Assembly: GCF_000759715.1 (NCBI RefSeq)
Contig: NZ_BBLU01000003.1
Location: 1-64,000, forward strand
DNA: 64,000 nucleotides
Reading direction: 5' to 3'
Origin: Demequina mangrovi
GTDB lineage: Bacteria; Actinomycetota; Actinomycetes; Actinomycetales; Demequinaceae
Of the stretch, positions 38,083 to 46,651 are shown piece after piece. The translations under genes were made by a program, and so were the position numbers. Positions within the stretch are counted from its first letter, which is position 1; each line of letters opens with the position of its first letter. The notes beneath the pieces were generated by a model. It had not been told where the DNA came from and did not search any database. It saw only the letters and a program-made list of their open reading frames with translations.

Positions 38083-39712
38083 CCGCGCACACGGGGTACG
38101 GGGCGTCGCCCATGTCGACGGGCCAGGAGCCGCCGGGCTCGGCCTCTCCGACCAGCACCCGCGTGAGGCCCGCGAGCGCCGCGCGCGAGGAACCGTAGGT
38201 CGCGACGTACGCCCGCGCATCGGAGCCGAAGAGCCCCCACGGGTCGCCGAGAGAGACCACCACGTCCGCGGTCGCCGCGGTGCGCCCCGAGGACACCAGC
38301 GCGACGGACGTGCCGCGCTCGCCCACCTCGACCCCCGCGGCCTCGAGCATCCGCGAGAGGGTGCGCCGCGCCTCGTCCGATCCGGAGACGATCCGCGCAC
38401 GCCGGCCCACGAGCGGCGTCTCGCAGTCCGCCGTCGCGACCGTGGTGCCGGCGATCGCCAGGGCACGGCCGTAGGCCGGCTCCGGACCGGACGCATCGAG
38501 GCCGCCCGCCCACCGCATGAGCAGGATCGACCTCGCGGCCGCCTCGTCGAGCCGGGCGCGCGCAAGGCCGCCGTCGCGTACCGCCGCGACCACCGCGCGG
38601 ATCGCCGCATCGGCGTCGGCGGGCATGACGAGCACGTCGGCGCCGGCGGCGAGCGCGTCGACCGCCGCCTCGCCCGCGGCGCGGCCGGACGTCACCGCGC
38701 CCATGTTCAGCGCATCGGTCACGGCGGCTCCCGTGAAGCCGAGCTCCTCTCGCAGGTACGCGTACGCCTCGTGCTCGAGCGTCGCGGGGCCGTCGCCCCA
38801 CGCGGGCACCGCGATGTGGCCGACCATGACCGCCGGCGCGCCCGCATCGATCGCCGCGGCGAAGGGCTCGAGATCGGTGCGCGCGAGCGCCTTGAGGCCC
38901 CGCTCCTGCACCGGCAGCGCCTCGTGCGAGTCGACGGTGACGGAGCCGTGGCCGGGGAAGTGCTTGATCACCGGGATCACGCCGCCGCCGAGGTAGCCCT
39001 CGACCGCCGCGGTCACGGTGCGCGCGACCTCCGCCGGGTCGGAGCCGGCGCTGCGCGAGCGGATGATCGGGTCGGCGGGTCCGATGGTGACGTCCGCGAC
39101 CGGCGCGAGGTCGACGTTGACGCCCAGCGCGCGGAGGTCCGCCCCCTGCGAGGCGTACGCCGCGGTCACCGCCGCCTTGTCGGTCGCCGCGCCCGCGGCC
39201 ATGAAGCCGGGCAGGCTCGGCACCGCGCTCGCGAGGCGCGACACCACGCCGCCTTCCTCGTCGGCGGAGACCCACACGGGCCAGGTCCTGTCGTCCGCCT
39301 GCTGCACGCCGGCGGCCAGCGCCGCGACCGCCTCCGCTGAGGGCGCGGCGCCGCCCATGAGGATCACGCCGCCGGCGTGGGTCTCGCGCACGAGCGCCGC
39401 CGCGGCGTCCGGATCCGACGAGTAGAGGTCGAGGATCATCACCTGGCCCGCCGCACGGCGCAGCGGCAGCGCCTGCGCGGTCGCGAGCGCGTCCTCCCAC
39501 TCCTCGACGGTCGGCCCCCAGGCGAGGGTCTCGACCGGCGCCTCGGTGGGCGTGGGCGAGGGGGTCGGCGTGGACGAGGCGCGCGCCTCGGCGGGGGGCG
39601 TGGCGACCGTCGCGACGGGCGAGGCCGCCTCCGGGGACGCGGCCGCATCGTCCCCCTGCGACGTGCACCCCGCGAGCAGGGCCACCGCAGCGAGGACCGC
39701 GGCGATGCGCAT
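38069..39712 (-). CDS. nagZ: Lipoprotein beta-N-acetylhexosaminidase, glycoside hydrolase family 3
   Basis: Probably releases GlcNAc from peptidoglycan fragments outside the cytoplasm. It has 547 residues. A lipoprotein signal ends in LLAGC (lipid-modified Cys16), then a Ser/Thr/Pro-rich linker, then the GH3 domain with VIKHFPGHGSVTVDSH (catalytic His/Asp loop of NagZ enzymes) and TDALNMGAV (nucleophile Asp). A C-terminal domain of about 130 residues follows. The ATG overlaps the tsaD stop by one base (TGATG). Confidence 0.9.
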   Translation of the reverse strand: MRIAAVLAAVALLAGCTSQGDDAAASPEAASPVATVATPPAEARASSTPTPSPTPTEAPVETLAWGPTVEEWEDALATAQALPLRRAAGQVMILDLYSSDPDAAAALVRETHAGGVILMGGAAPSAEAVAALAAGVQQADDRTWPVWVSADEEGGVVSRLASAVPSLPGFMAAGAATDKAAVTAAYASQGADLRALGVNVDLAPVADVTIGPADPIIRSRSAGSDPAEVARTVTAAVEGYLGGGVIPVIKHFPGHGSVTVDSHEALPVQERGLKALARTDLEPFAAAIDAGAPAVMVGHIAVPAWGDGPATLEHEAYAYLREELGFTGAAVTDALNMGAVTSGRAAGEAAVDALAAGADVLVMPADADAAIRAVVAAVRDGGLARARLDEAAARSILLMRWAGGLDASGPEPAYGRALAIAGTTVATADCETPLVGRRARIVSGSDEARRTLSRMLEAAGVEVGERGTSVALVSSGRTAATADVVVSLGDPWGLFGSDARAYVATYGSSRAALAGLTRVLVGEAEPGGSWPVDMGDAPYPVCAVSGG

Positions 39713-40749
39713 CAGACCGTGATGGTCGACAGCGGCATCGAGGAGTCGACGCCGATGCCGAGCGTGCTGGGCTTCACGCCCGCCTCGACCACGGCGGAGC
39801 CGAGCGCGGCGATCATCGCGCCGTTGTCGGTGCAGTAGCGCAGCGGCGGGATGCGGACGTCGATGCCCGCCGCCTCGCCGCGCGCCTGCGCGAGCTCGCG
39901 CAGCTGGCTGTTGGCGGAGAAGCCGCCGCCGATGACGAGGGTCTCGACGTCGTGCTCGCGGCATGCGTTGAGGGTCTTGGTCACCAGGACGTCGGCGACC
40001 GCGGCGGCGAAGCTCGCGCACACGTCCTCGACGGGGATGTCCTGGCCCGAGGCGCGGCGGGCCTCGACCCAGCGCGCGACGGCGGTCTTGAGCCCGGAGA
40101 AGGAGAAGTCGTAGGCGTGGTGGACCATGTCCTTGGGCCGCGACAGGCCGCGCGGGAACGGGATCGCCTCGGGATCGCCCTCGCGCGCGAGGCGGTCGAC
40201 GTGCGGGCCGCCCGGGTACGGCAGGCCCAGCAGGCGCCCGACCTTGTCGAAGGCCTCGCCCGCCGCATCGTCCAGCGTGTGGCCCAGCTCGGTGACGTTG
40301 GTCGCGATGTCGTCGACCATGAGCAGCGACGTGTGCCCGCCCGAGACCACGAGCGCCATGGTGCGGTCCGGGAACCGCCCATGCACCAGCTGGTCGACGG
40401 CCGCGTGGCCGATGACGTGGTTGACGCCGTAGAGCGGGCGTCCGAGGCCGAGCGACAGCGCCTTCGCGGCGGAGACGCCGACGGTCAGCGAGCCGACCAG
40501 CCCGGGGCCCGAGGCCACCGCGACCGCGTCGACGTCGGAGAGCGTGCGGCCGGCGCGGCTCAGCGCCTCGTCGAGCGTGGGCACCACGGCCTCGAGATGC
40601 GCGCGCGACGCGACCTCGGGGACGATGCCGCCGAAGCGCGCGTGCTCGTCCATGCTGGACGCGACGACGTCGGCGAGCAGCTCGCCGTCCTCCACGAGCG
40701 CGACGCCCGTCTCATCGCAGGTGCTCTCGAGTCCCAGTACCAATGCCAC
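39712..40749 (-). CDS. tsaD: tRNA N6-threonylcarbamoyladenosine transferase subunit
   Basis: Kae1/TsaD, which transfers the threonylcarbamoyl group to A37 of ANN-decoding tRNAs with TsaB and TsaE. It has 345 residues. Visible are the N-terminal [11 protein letters not shown], the metal-binding HVIGH (HxxxH), VSGGHTSL, and [11 protein letters not shown]. Unlike many actinobacteria, tsaD is separated from tsaB/tsaE/rimI here by a nitroreductase gene on the other strand. The start GTG 40749 has a TACAGT box 6 nt upstream. Confidence 0.97.
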   Translation of the reverse strand: MALVLGLESTCDETGVALVEDGELLADVVASSMDEHARFGGIVPEVASRAHLEAVVPTLDEALSRAGRTLSDVDAVAVASGPGLVGSLTVGVSAAKALSLGLGRPLYGVNHVIGHAAVDQLVHGRFPDRTMALVVSGGHTSLLMVDDIATNVTELGHTLDDAAGEAFDKVGRLLGLPYPGGPHVDRLAREGDPEAIPFPRGLSRPKDMVHHAYDFSFSGLKTAVARWVEARRASGQDIPVEDVCASFAAAVADVLVTKTLNACREHDVETLVIGGGFSANSQLRELAQARGEAAGIDVRIPPLRYCTDNGAMIAALGSAVVEAGVKPSTLGIGVDSSMPLSTITV

Positions 40750-40755
40750 GGGTCA

Positions 40756-40761
40756 ACTGTA
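40756..40761 (-). promoter_or_regulatory. -10 box TACAGT, 6 nt before tsaD
   Basis: TANNNT box with gap TGACCC to GTG 40749; a leaderless arrangement. Confidence 0.55.
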
Positions 40762-40831
40762 GTCGCGCGTGCGGGCGGCTCCCGCGGTCGGGACCTCGGC
40801 CCGTAGCGAGCATGTGTCAAAGAAGGGGATC

Positions 40832-41470
40832 ATGGTGGGCATGACCTCCCCGGACCTCTCCACGTCGACCATGACCGCCTTCACCCTCGACACCGACGCC
40901 CGCGAGGCGCTCTTCACCTCCGCGCGCTCCGCGATCGCCTTCGACGACCGCCCGGTCGAGCCCGAGCTGGTGACCCGCGCCTGGGACCTCGCGAAGTGGG
41001 GCCCGTCGAGCATGAACACGCAGCCGCTGCGGCTCGTGGTCGCGCGCTCCGAGGCGGCCCGCGCCGCCGTCATCGACGCCGCGATGCCCGGCAACCGCCC
41101 CAAGCTCGAGCAGGCGCCGCTGCTGCTCATCGCCGCGCGCGACGACCGCTTCCACGACCAGCACGAGATCACCGCGCCCGGCTTCGCCGGCTTCCACGAG
41201 CGCTTCGAGACCAACCCCGAGATGCGCGCCTCGCTCGCGGCCTCGGGCGCGATGCTCCAGCTCGGCTACCTCATCATCGCGCTGCGCGCCGAGGGCCTGG
41301 CCCTGCGCCCCTACGGCGGCTTCGACAGCGCCGCGCTCGACGCGGCGCTCATGCCCGCGGGCTGGGGCTCCGAGGTGCTGCTCGGCGTCGGCTATCCGGC
41401 GCCCGGCGACCACGGCGCGGGCGAGCGTCGCGGCCGCATCCCGGCCGAGCTGGGCATCCGCGAGCTCTGA
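40832..41470 (+). CDS. Nitroreductase-family flavoprotein (RutE/HadB-like)
   Basis: FMN-dependent NAD(P)H oxidoreductase of 212 residues. FDDRPVEPELVTRAWDLAKWGPSSMNTQPLR is the FMN-binding N-terminal region, and a GWGSEVLLGVGYPA segment ends the fold. The wording of the motifs resembles malonic-semialdehyde reductase RutE proteins, but no pyrimidine-catabolism genes are nearby, so the substrate is open. The start ATG 40832 follows AGAAGGGG; ATG 40841 is possible. It sits alone between tsaD and the rimI-tsaB group. Confidence 0.82.
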   Translation: MVGMTSPDLSTSTMTAFTLDTDAREALFTSARSAIAFDDRPVEPELVTRAWDLAKWGPSSMNTQPLRLVVARSEAARAAVIDAAMPGNRPKLEQAPLLLIAARDDRFHDQHEITAPGFAGFHERFETNPEMRASLAASGAMLQLGYLIIALRAEGLALRPYGGFDSAALDAALMPAGWGSEVLLGVGYPAPGDHGAGERRGRIPAELGIREL

Positions 41471-41500
41471 CCCTCGCGGCCCCTTCACCAACCCGCTCCT

Positions 41501-41639
41501 CGGCCGGGACGCTCACCACGCTTTTCAGCGCGATCCGGCGCCGCACGGGACGTTCACCTGCAGCCGGTCCAGCGCCCGACAGATGAGCGTCCCGTGCGAG
41601 GCCGAACAGTCGAAGAAAGCATGGTGAGTGTCCCGGCCG
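41501..41639. repeat. Nested inverted repeats with four GGGACGYTCA cores
   Basis: Outer arms 41501-41524 and 41616-41639 (24 nt, 22 match) enclose inner arms 41542-41556 and 41584-41598 (15 nt, 14 match). Each arm contains GGGACGCTCA or a one-base variant: 41506, 41547, and inverted at 41584 and 41625. The structure fills the spacer between two converging genes and could fold into one long cruciform-like hairpin. Confidence 0.8.
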
Positions 41640-41661
41640 ATCCGAGGGGGGATCGCTGGGG

Positions 41662-42123
41662 TCAGTGCTCGGGCTCGTAGCCTCGCAGCGCGACCCTCAT
41701 CACCAGCGCGTCCACGCCCTCGGGCTGGTAGTACTTCCGGCGCACCCGGACGTCCTCGAAGCCGTGCGCGCGGTACAGCCCGAGCGCGGCCTCGTTGGTG
41801 ACCGCGACCTCGAGCCACGCGTCGCCCACGCCCTCGACCCGCGCCTCCGCGAGGAAGTCCTCGAGCAGCGCGCGCCCGAGCCCTCGCCCGCGCATCTCGG
41901 GCAGCACCGCGAGGTTCATGAGGTGGAAGGCGTCGCCGTCGTAGCCGTAGACGGAGTAGCCCGCGAGGGCGCCGTCGACCTCGAGGCCGCGGTAGCGCGC
42001 GAAGCCGTAGCGGTAGTCATGCGTGATGAGCTCGCGCGACCACGCGGACGCGCCGAAGAGCTCCCGCTCCACCTCCGCCATCCACGGCAGGTCGGCCTCC
42101 GTGAGATCGCGCAGGGAGATCAC
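41662..42123 (-). CDS. rimI: Ribosomal-protein-S18-type alanine N-acetyltransferase
   Basis: GNAT acetyltransferase of 153 residues. The acetyl-CoA loop region is NLAVLPEMRGRGLGRALL, and LEVAVTNEAALGLYRAHGF is the RimI-type C-terminal motif. Family members acetylate the N-terminal Ala of S18, or other protein N-termini. The start GTG 42123 overlaps the tsaB stop (GTGA). Conserved neighbours tsaB, tsaE and alr support the assignment. Confidence 0.92.
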   Translation of the reverse strand: MISLRDLTEADLPWMAEVERELFGASAWSRELITHDYRYGFARYRGLEVDGALAGYSVYGYDGDAFHLMNLAVLPEMRGRGLGRALLEDFLAEARVEGVGDAWLEVAVTNEAALGLYRAHGFEDVRVRRKYYQPEGVDALVMRVALRGYEPEH

Positions 42124-42728
42124 GCCGAGGGCACCCCGTGGATGTCGGGACGGCGCAGGTACAGCGGCTCGGTGGACATGTCCGAGCCCGCCTCGCGCGC
42201 CCGATCCGCCGCGCCGACGAGGAGCGCCGGGTCGGGGTCGCCCTCGACCGCCCCGGGGAACGCCTCGGGGTACAGCAGCGCGCCGCGGCCCACCACGGAG
42301 CCGAGCACCGGCACGTCGCCGGGGAAGGACACCTCGGGGCCGGCGACCCGCACGCCGTCGCGGTAGGTGGCCCAGTAGACCTCCTTGCGGCGGGCGTCCG
42401 CGACCACGGTCACCTCGCCGGACGATTCGGCGCCGATCGCGTCGAGCGAGCACACGCCCTCGACGGGGACGCCCCAGACATGGCCGAGCATCCGCGCCGT
42501 CATGAGGCCCACCCGCAGTCCGGTGAAGGGCGCGGGACCCGTCCCGACGACGATGCGCGCGACGTCCCCGCGCGCGACGCCCGCCTCCGTGAGGACCTCC
42601 TCGACGAGCCCCGAGAGGAGCTCGGCGTGGCCGCGCGGGTTGAACTCGGACCGTCGGGCGAGCACGTCGCCGGAAGCGGAGACGAGCGCGACGGCGATGG
42701 CGGACGAGGTGTCGATGGCGAGGATCAC
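42120..42728 (-). CDS. tsaB: t6A biosynthesis protein TsaB
   Basis: TsaD paralogue of 202 residues that scaffolds TsaD and TsaE in tRNA t6A37 synthesis. The N-terminal ILAIDTSSAIAVAL and VVGTGPAPFTGLRVGLMTARM are typical; the metal-binding His pair of TsaD is absent, as expected for the non-catalytic partner. It starts with GTG 42728, four bp after the tsaE stop. Confidence 0.95.
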   Translation of the reverse strand: MILAIDTSSAIAVALVSASGDVLARRSEFNPRGHAELLSGLVEEVLTEAGVARGDVARIVVGTGPAPFTGLRVGLMTARMLGHVWGVPVEGVCSLDAIGAESSGEVTVVADARRKEVYWATYRDGVRVAGPEVSFPGDVPVLGSVVGRGALLYPEAFPGAVEGDPDPALLVGAADRAREAGSDMSTEPLYLRRPDIHGVPSA

Positions 42729-42732
42729 GGGA

Positions 42733-43230
42733 CTAGCCTACGAGCGCGACGCCGGCCCACCGGTCGCCGTGGGTGGTGAAGGTGACGGTGCGGAGGCCCT
42801 CGTCGGGGCGCTCCATGTCGACCTCGCCGCCGTGCTCGCGGTCGATCACCACGTGGATGCGATCGGTCGACAGCTGCTCGGCCTTGTCCTCGCCCCACTC
42901 GACCACGGTCACCGACGAGTCGACGGTCGCGTCGAGGTCGAGGTCGTCGAGCTCGGCCAGCGAGTTGAGCCGGTACGCGTCGACGTGGATGAGCGCGGGG
43001 CCGCCCACCTCGGACGGGTGCGTGCGCGCGATGATGAACGTCGGGCTCGCCACGGGCCCGCGCACGCCGATCGCGGCGCCGAGCCCCTGCGTGAAGGTCG
43101 TCTTGCCCGCGCCGAGGTCGCCGGAGAGGATGACGACGTCGCCCTCACGCAGATGCGGCGCGAGCACGTCGCGCGCGAGGGCGCGCATGGCGTCGCCGTC
43201 GGCGGCGGTGAACGTGAACGATGCGGTCAT
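42733..43230 (-). CDS. tsaE: t6A biosynthesis ATPase TsaE
   Basis: ATPase of 165 residues needed for turnover of the TsaBD complex. The P-loop is GDLGAGKTT, then FIIARTHP with the switch-like region, HVDAYRL and VVEWGEDKAEQL. The start ATG 43230 overlaps the alr stop (ATGA). A longer frame upstream lies inside alr and is rejected. Confidence 0.95.
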   Translation of the reverse strand: MTASFTFTAADGDAMRALARDVLAPHLREGDVVILSGDLGAGKTTFTQGLGAAIGVRGPVASPTFIIARTHPSEVGGPALIHVDAYRLNSLAELDDLDLDATVDSSVTVVEWGEDKAEQLSTDRIHVVIDREHGGEVDMERPDEGLRTVTFTTHGDRWAGVALVG

Positions 43231-44333
43231 GCGGGGTGCTTCTCCTTCAGTCCGCCGAAGCGGCACACGATCTCATAGTCGATGGTGCCCGCCGCGGCCG
43301 CCCATGCGCGAGCCGAGGGCCCGTCGGCGCCGATGAGCACCACCTCGTCGCCCGCGCGCTCGGTCGCCTCGGGGCCCAGGTCGAGCACCACCTGGTCCAT
43401 GCAGACGCGCCCGACGATGCGGAGCTCGCGCCCCCCGATCGCGACCGGTCCGCGGCCGGCACCCGCCGAGCGGAAGATCCCGTCCGCGTAGCCGGCGGTC
43501 ACCAGGCCGAGGCGGGTGTCGCGCGGCGTCGTGTACTCGTGGCCGTAGCTGACGCCCTCGCCCGCGGGCACGTCCTTGACGAGCGCGAGCGACGCGGTCA
43601 CCCGCATCGCCGGCTCGAGGCCCCAGTCATCCCCCGGCGGGGAAGGCACGGGCGGCAGTCCGTAGACCGCGATGCCCGGGCGCACGAGGTCGAAGTGCAG
43701 GTCGGGCCGGGTGAGCGTCGCGGCGGAGTTCGCGAGGTGGCGCACCTCGAGCGCGATCCCCCGCTCCTCGATCACCGCGAGCGCGGCGCGGAAGATGTCC
43801 GCCTGGCGGTCGATGGTCGGGTCGCCGGGGCGGTCCGCCCACGCGAAGTGGGACCACGCGCCGACGATCTCCACCGCATCGTCCGCCGCGAGCGCCGCGT
43901 CGAGCAGCGCCGGCAGGCCCTCGGGGCGCACGCCTTCGCGCGACAGCCCGGTGTCGATCGCGACGTGGAGGCGGGCGCGCTCGCCCGACATCCGGGCGGC
44001 GGCGACGATGGTGTCGAGGACCTCGAGCGAGGAGACGCTGAGATCCACGCCCGCGCGGATGAGCCCGCGCGCGGGGAGCTCGGGGCTGTACAGCCAGCAC
44101 AGCAGACGGCCGGTGTCGCCGGCGGCGCGCAGCGCGAGCGCCTCGTCGGGCTGGGCCACGCCGAGCCACGTCGCGCCGCCCGCGCGGGCCGCCGCGGCGG
44201 CGCCCACGAGCCCGTGGCCGTACGCATCGGCCTTCACGACGGCCATGACCGCGGCGGTCGGCGCCATCGCGACCAGCCGCGAGACGTTGCGCTCGATCGC
44301 GCCGTGGTCCACCGACACCTTCAGACGGGACAT
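43227..44333 (-). CDS. alr: Alanine racemase
   Basis: PLP enzyme making D-alanine for peptidoglycan, 368 residues. The PLP-binding Lys34 is in AVVKADAYGHG, and the catalytic Tyr is in the GEGVSYGHEY segment of the C-terminal beta domain. The ATG at 44333 overlaps the acpS stop by one base (TGATG). It sits between tsaE and acpS, a common actinobacterial order. A GGACGATGCG copy encodes ADDAVE at 43876. Confidence 0.96.
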   Translation of the reverse strand: MSRLKVSVDHGAIERNVSRLVAMAPTAAVMAVVKADAYGHGLVGAAAAARAGGATWLGVAQPDEALALRAAGDTGRLLCWLYSPELPARGLIRAGVDLSVSSLEVLDTIVAAARMSGERARLHVAIDTGLSREGVRPEGLPALLDAALAADDAVEIVGAWSHFAWADRPGDPTIDRQADIFRAALAVIEERGIALEVRHLANSAATLTRPDLHFDLVRPGIAVYGLPPVPSPPGDDWGLEPAMRVTASLALVKDVPAGEGVSYGHEYTTPRDTRLGLVTAGYADGIFRSAGAGRGPVAIGGRELRIVGRVCMDQVVLDLGPEATERAGDEVVLIGADGPSARAWAAAAGTIDYEIVCRFGGLKEKHPA

Positions 44334-44686
44334 CAACCCTCCCCGATCACCACGGCGGAGGCGATCCCCGCATCGTGCGACAGCGATACGTGCAGCGACG
44401 TCATGCCGAGCGCGGCGACGCGCTCCGCGACCGTGCCCGACACCTCGAGGACGGGCGCGCCGCCCGGGCCGCGCAGCACCTCGCAGTCCTGCCAGCTCAG
44501 CCCCGCGGGCGCGCCGAGCGCCTTCGCGAGCGCCTCCTTGGCGGCCCAGTTCGCGGCGAGGCTCGCGTGGCCCAGGTGCCGCTCGGCGGGTGTGAAGACG
44601 CGCTCGAGGAATCCCGGCGAGCGCTCGAGGGCGTCCTCGAACCGGGAGATCTCGACCACGTCGATGCCCAGACCCAGGATCGCCAT
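44333..44686 (-). CDS. acpS: Holo-[acyl-carrier-protein] synthase
   Basis: Transfers 4'-phosphopantetheine from CoA to ACP. It has 117 residues, normal for trimeric AcpS. The Mg-binding GIDVVEISRFE, FTPAE and WAAKEALAKALG motifs are present, and SLHVSLSHDAGIASA ends the fold. It starts at ATG 44686, three bp after the glmS stop. Confidence 0.95.
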   Translation of the reverse strand: MAILGLGIDVVEISRFEDALERSPGFLERVFTPAERHLGHASLAANWAAKEALAKALGAPAGLSWQDCEVLRGPGGAPVLEVSGTVAERVAALGMTSLHVSLSHDAGIASAVVIGEG

Positions 44687-44688
44687 GT

Positions 44689-46554
44689 CTACTCGACGGT
44701 GACGGACTTGGCGAGGTTGCGCGGCTGGTCGACGTCGTAGCCCTTGGCCGCGGCCAGCTCGAGCGCGAAGATCTGCAGCGGCACGACCGAGAGCAGCGGC
44801 GTCATGAGCACGGGCGCAGCCGGTACATAGAAGACCTGCTCGGCGTAGTTGTCCGCCTCGGTGTCGCCTTCCTCCGCGATCACGAACGTCCGGGCGCCGC
44901 GCGCACGGACCTCCTGGACGTTGGAGATCACCTTGGAATGCAGCGACTCGCGACCGCGTGGGCTCGGCAGCACGATGAACACCGGCTGCCCCTCCTCGAC
45001 CAGCGCGATCGGCCCGTGCTTGAGCTCGCCGGCGGCGAAGCCCTCGGCGTGGATGTACGCGAGCTCCTTGAGCTTGAGGGCTCCCTCGAGCGCGACGGGG
45101 AAGCCGACGTGGCGCCCGAGGAACAGTACCGTGCGCTCGTCCGCCATGGTGCGCGCGAGCTCGCGGATCGGCTCCGAGGCGTCGAGCACGCGCTGGACCT
45201 TGGCGGGAATCGCGTCGAGCTGCTCGAGGAGCGCCTCGATCTCGTCGGGAAACTTGTTGCCCCGGAGCTCCGCGAGGTAGATGCCCAGCAGGTATCCCGC
45301 CGTGATCTGCGCGAGGAACGCCTTGGTCGACGCGACCGCGATCTCGGGCCCGGCGCGGGTGTAGAGCACCGCATCGGCCTCGCGGGCGATGGTGGAGCCC
45401 TGCGCGTTGACGACGCCGATGACCGTCGCGCCCTGCTGCTGCGCGTGGCGCACGGCCATGATGGTGTCCATCGTCTCGCCGGACTGACTGACGGCCACCA
45501 CGAGAGTCTTGATCGACACGATGGGGTCGCGGTAGCGGAACTCGTGGGCGAGCTCGACCTCGACAGGGATCCGCGTCCAATGCTCGATGGCATACCGCGC
45601 AGTGAGGCCCGCGTACGACGCGGTGCCGCACGCCACGATGATGATCTTGTCGATGGACTTGAGGACGTACTCGTCGATCATTCCACCGTCGAGCTGGAGC
45701 CGGCCCTTCTCATCGATACGACCACGAAGCGTGTCCGCGACGGCCGTAGGCTGATCGTGGATCTCCTTCTCCATGAAGGTCGCGAAGCCGCCCTTCTGCG
45801 CCGCGGAGGCGTCCCAGTCCACGTGGTACGGCTCGCGGTCGACCACCAGGCCGGCGCTGTCCGTGATGGTGACACGGTCGGGCGTGATCTCCACGATCTC
45901 GTCCTGGTGCAGCTCGAGCGCGGTGCGCGTGTGCTCGATGAACGCGACCACGTCGGAGCCGAGGAAGTTCTCCCCGTCGCCCAGGCCGATGACGAGCGGG
46001 CTGTTGCGGCGCGCGCCCACCACGGCGCGGGGCTCGTGCGCATCGACCGCGAGGAGCGTGAACGCACCCTCGAGGCGGCGGGTGATCGCGCGCATCGCGT
46101 CCGCGAGCGAGCTGCCGCGGAGGACCTCACGAGCGAGCAGGTGGCCCGCGACCTCGGTGTCCGTCTCGGAGAGGAACTTGACGCCGTCGGACTCGAGCTC
46201 GGCCCGAAGCGCCGCGAAGTTCTCGATGATGCCGTTGTGGATGATCGCGATGCGCCCTCCCGCGGCGAGATGCGGGTGGGCGTTCGCATCGGTCGGGGCG
46301 CCATGCGTCGCCCACCGGGTGTGCCCGATCGCTGCGGTCCCGGCCGGGATGGGACGCTCGGCGAGCTCCTTCTCGAGGTTGACGAGCTTGCCCGACTTCT
46401 TGCGCATCCCGACGTGCTCTGGATCGCCCGTGACGACAGCGACGCCGGCCGAGTCGTAGCCGCGGTACTCCAACCTCGCGAGGCCCGACATCACCACGCC
46501 CTGAGGGCGGGCTCCGGGCGCGCCCGAGCCTGCATATCCAACGATTCCACACAT
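44689..46554 (-). CDS. glmS: Glutamine-fructose-6-phosphate aminotransferase
   Basis: Makes glucosamine 6-phosphate from fructose 6-phosphate and glutamine, the first step to UDP-GlcNAc. It has 621 residues. Catalytic Cys2 (MCGIVGYAG) follows the initiator Met, with the N-terminal amidotransferase domain (GHTRWATHG, HNGIIENF) and two SIS isomerase domains (ACGTASYAG, SQSGETMDT), ending in the usual PRNLAKSVTVE. glmM later in the window is the next pathway step. A TAGACT box lies 7 nt before the ATG. No glmS-ribozyme-like leader can exist with so short a leader. Confidence 0.97.
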   Translation of the reverse strand: MCGIVGYAGSGAPGARPQGVVMSGLARLEYRGYDSAGVAVVTGDPEHVGMRKKSGKLVNLEKELAERPIPAGTAAIGHTRWATHGAPTDANAHPHLAAGGRIAIIHNGIIENFAALRAELESDGVKFLSETDTEVAGHLLAREVLRGSSLADAMRAITRRLEGAFTLLAVDAHEPRAVVGARRNSPLVIGLGDGENFLGSDVVAFIEHTRTALELHQDEIVEITPDRVTITDSAGLVVDREPYHVDWDASAAQKGGFATFMEKEIHDQPTAVADTLRGRIDEKGRLQLDGGMIDEYVLKSIDKIIIVACGTASYAGLTARYAIEHWTRIPVEVELAHEFRYRDPIVSIKTLVVAVSQSGETMDTIMAVRHAQQQGATVIGVVNAQGSTIAREADAVLYTRAGPEIAVASTKAFLAQITAGYLLGIYLAELRGNKFPDEIEALLEQLDAIPAKVQRVLDASEPIRELARTMADERTVLFLGRHVGFPVALEGALKLKELAYIHAEGFAAGELKHGPIALVEEGQPVFIVLPSPRGRESLHSKVISNVQEVRARGARTFVIAEEGDTEADNYAEQVFYVPAAPVLMTPLLSVVPLQIFALELAAAKGYDVDQPRNLAKSVTVE

Positions 46555-46561
46555 GGGTCCG

Positions 46562-46567
46562 AGTCTA
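46562..46567 (-). promoter_or_regulatory. -10 box TAGACT, 7 nt before glmS
   Basis: TAGACT with gap CGGACCC to ATG 46554, the same hexamer as at guaB; leaderless. Confidence 0.6.
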
Positions 46568-46639
46568 GATGCCGCCCCCGCGCCCCGAGCGCACCGGCGG
46601 CCGCGGCAGCGCCGCTCATCGTCGCCGGGCACGATGCGC

Positions 46640-46645
46640 CACAAT
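46640..46645 (+). promoter_or_regulatory. -10-like box CACAAT, 6 nt before coaA
   Basis: CACAAT (TACAAT with the first base changed) ends 6 nt before GTG 46652. Confidence 0.35.
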
Positions 46646-46651
46646 GGGCGG

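Noticed and set aside
42926-43266. Extended tsaE frame starting at 43266
   Set aside because: The extra N-terminal residues lie in the 3' end of alr, and ATG 43230 overlaps the alr stop in the usual coupled form.
46555-46651. Possible glmS ribozyme or riboswitch before glmS
   Set aside because: The glmS -10 box lies 7 nt from the start codon, leaving no room for a structured leader.
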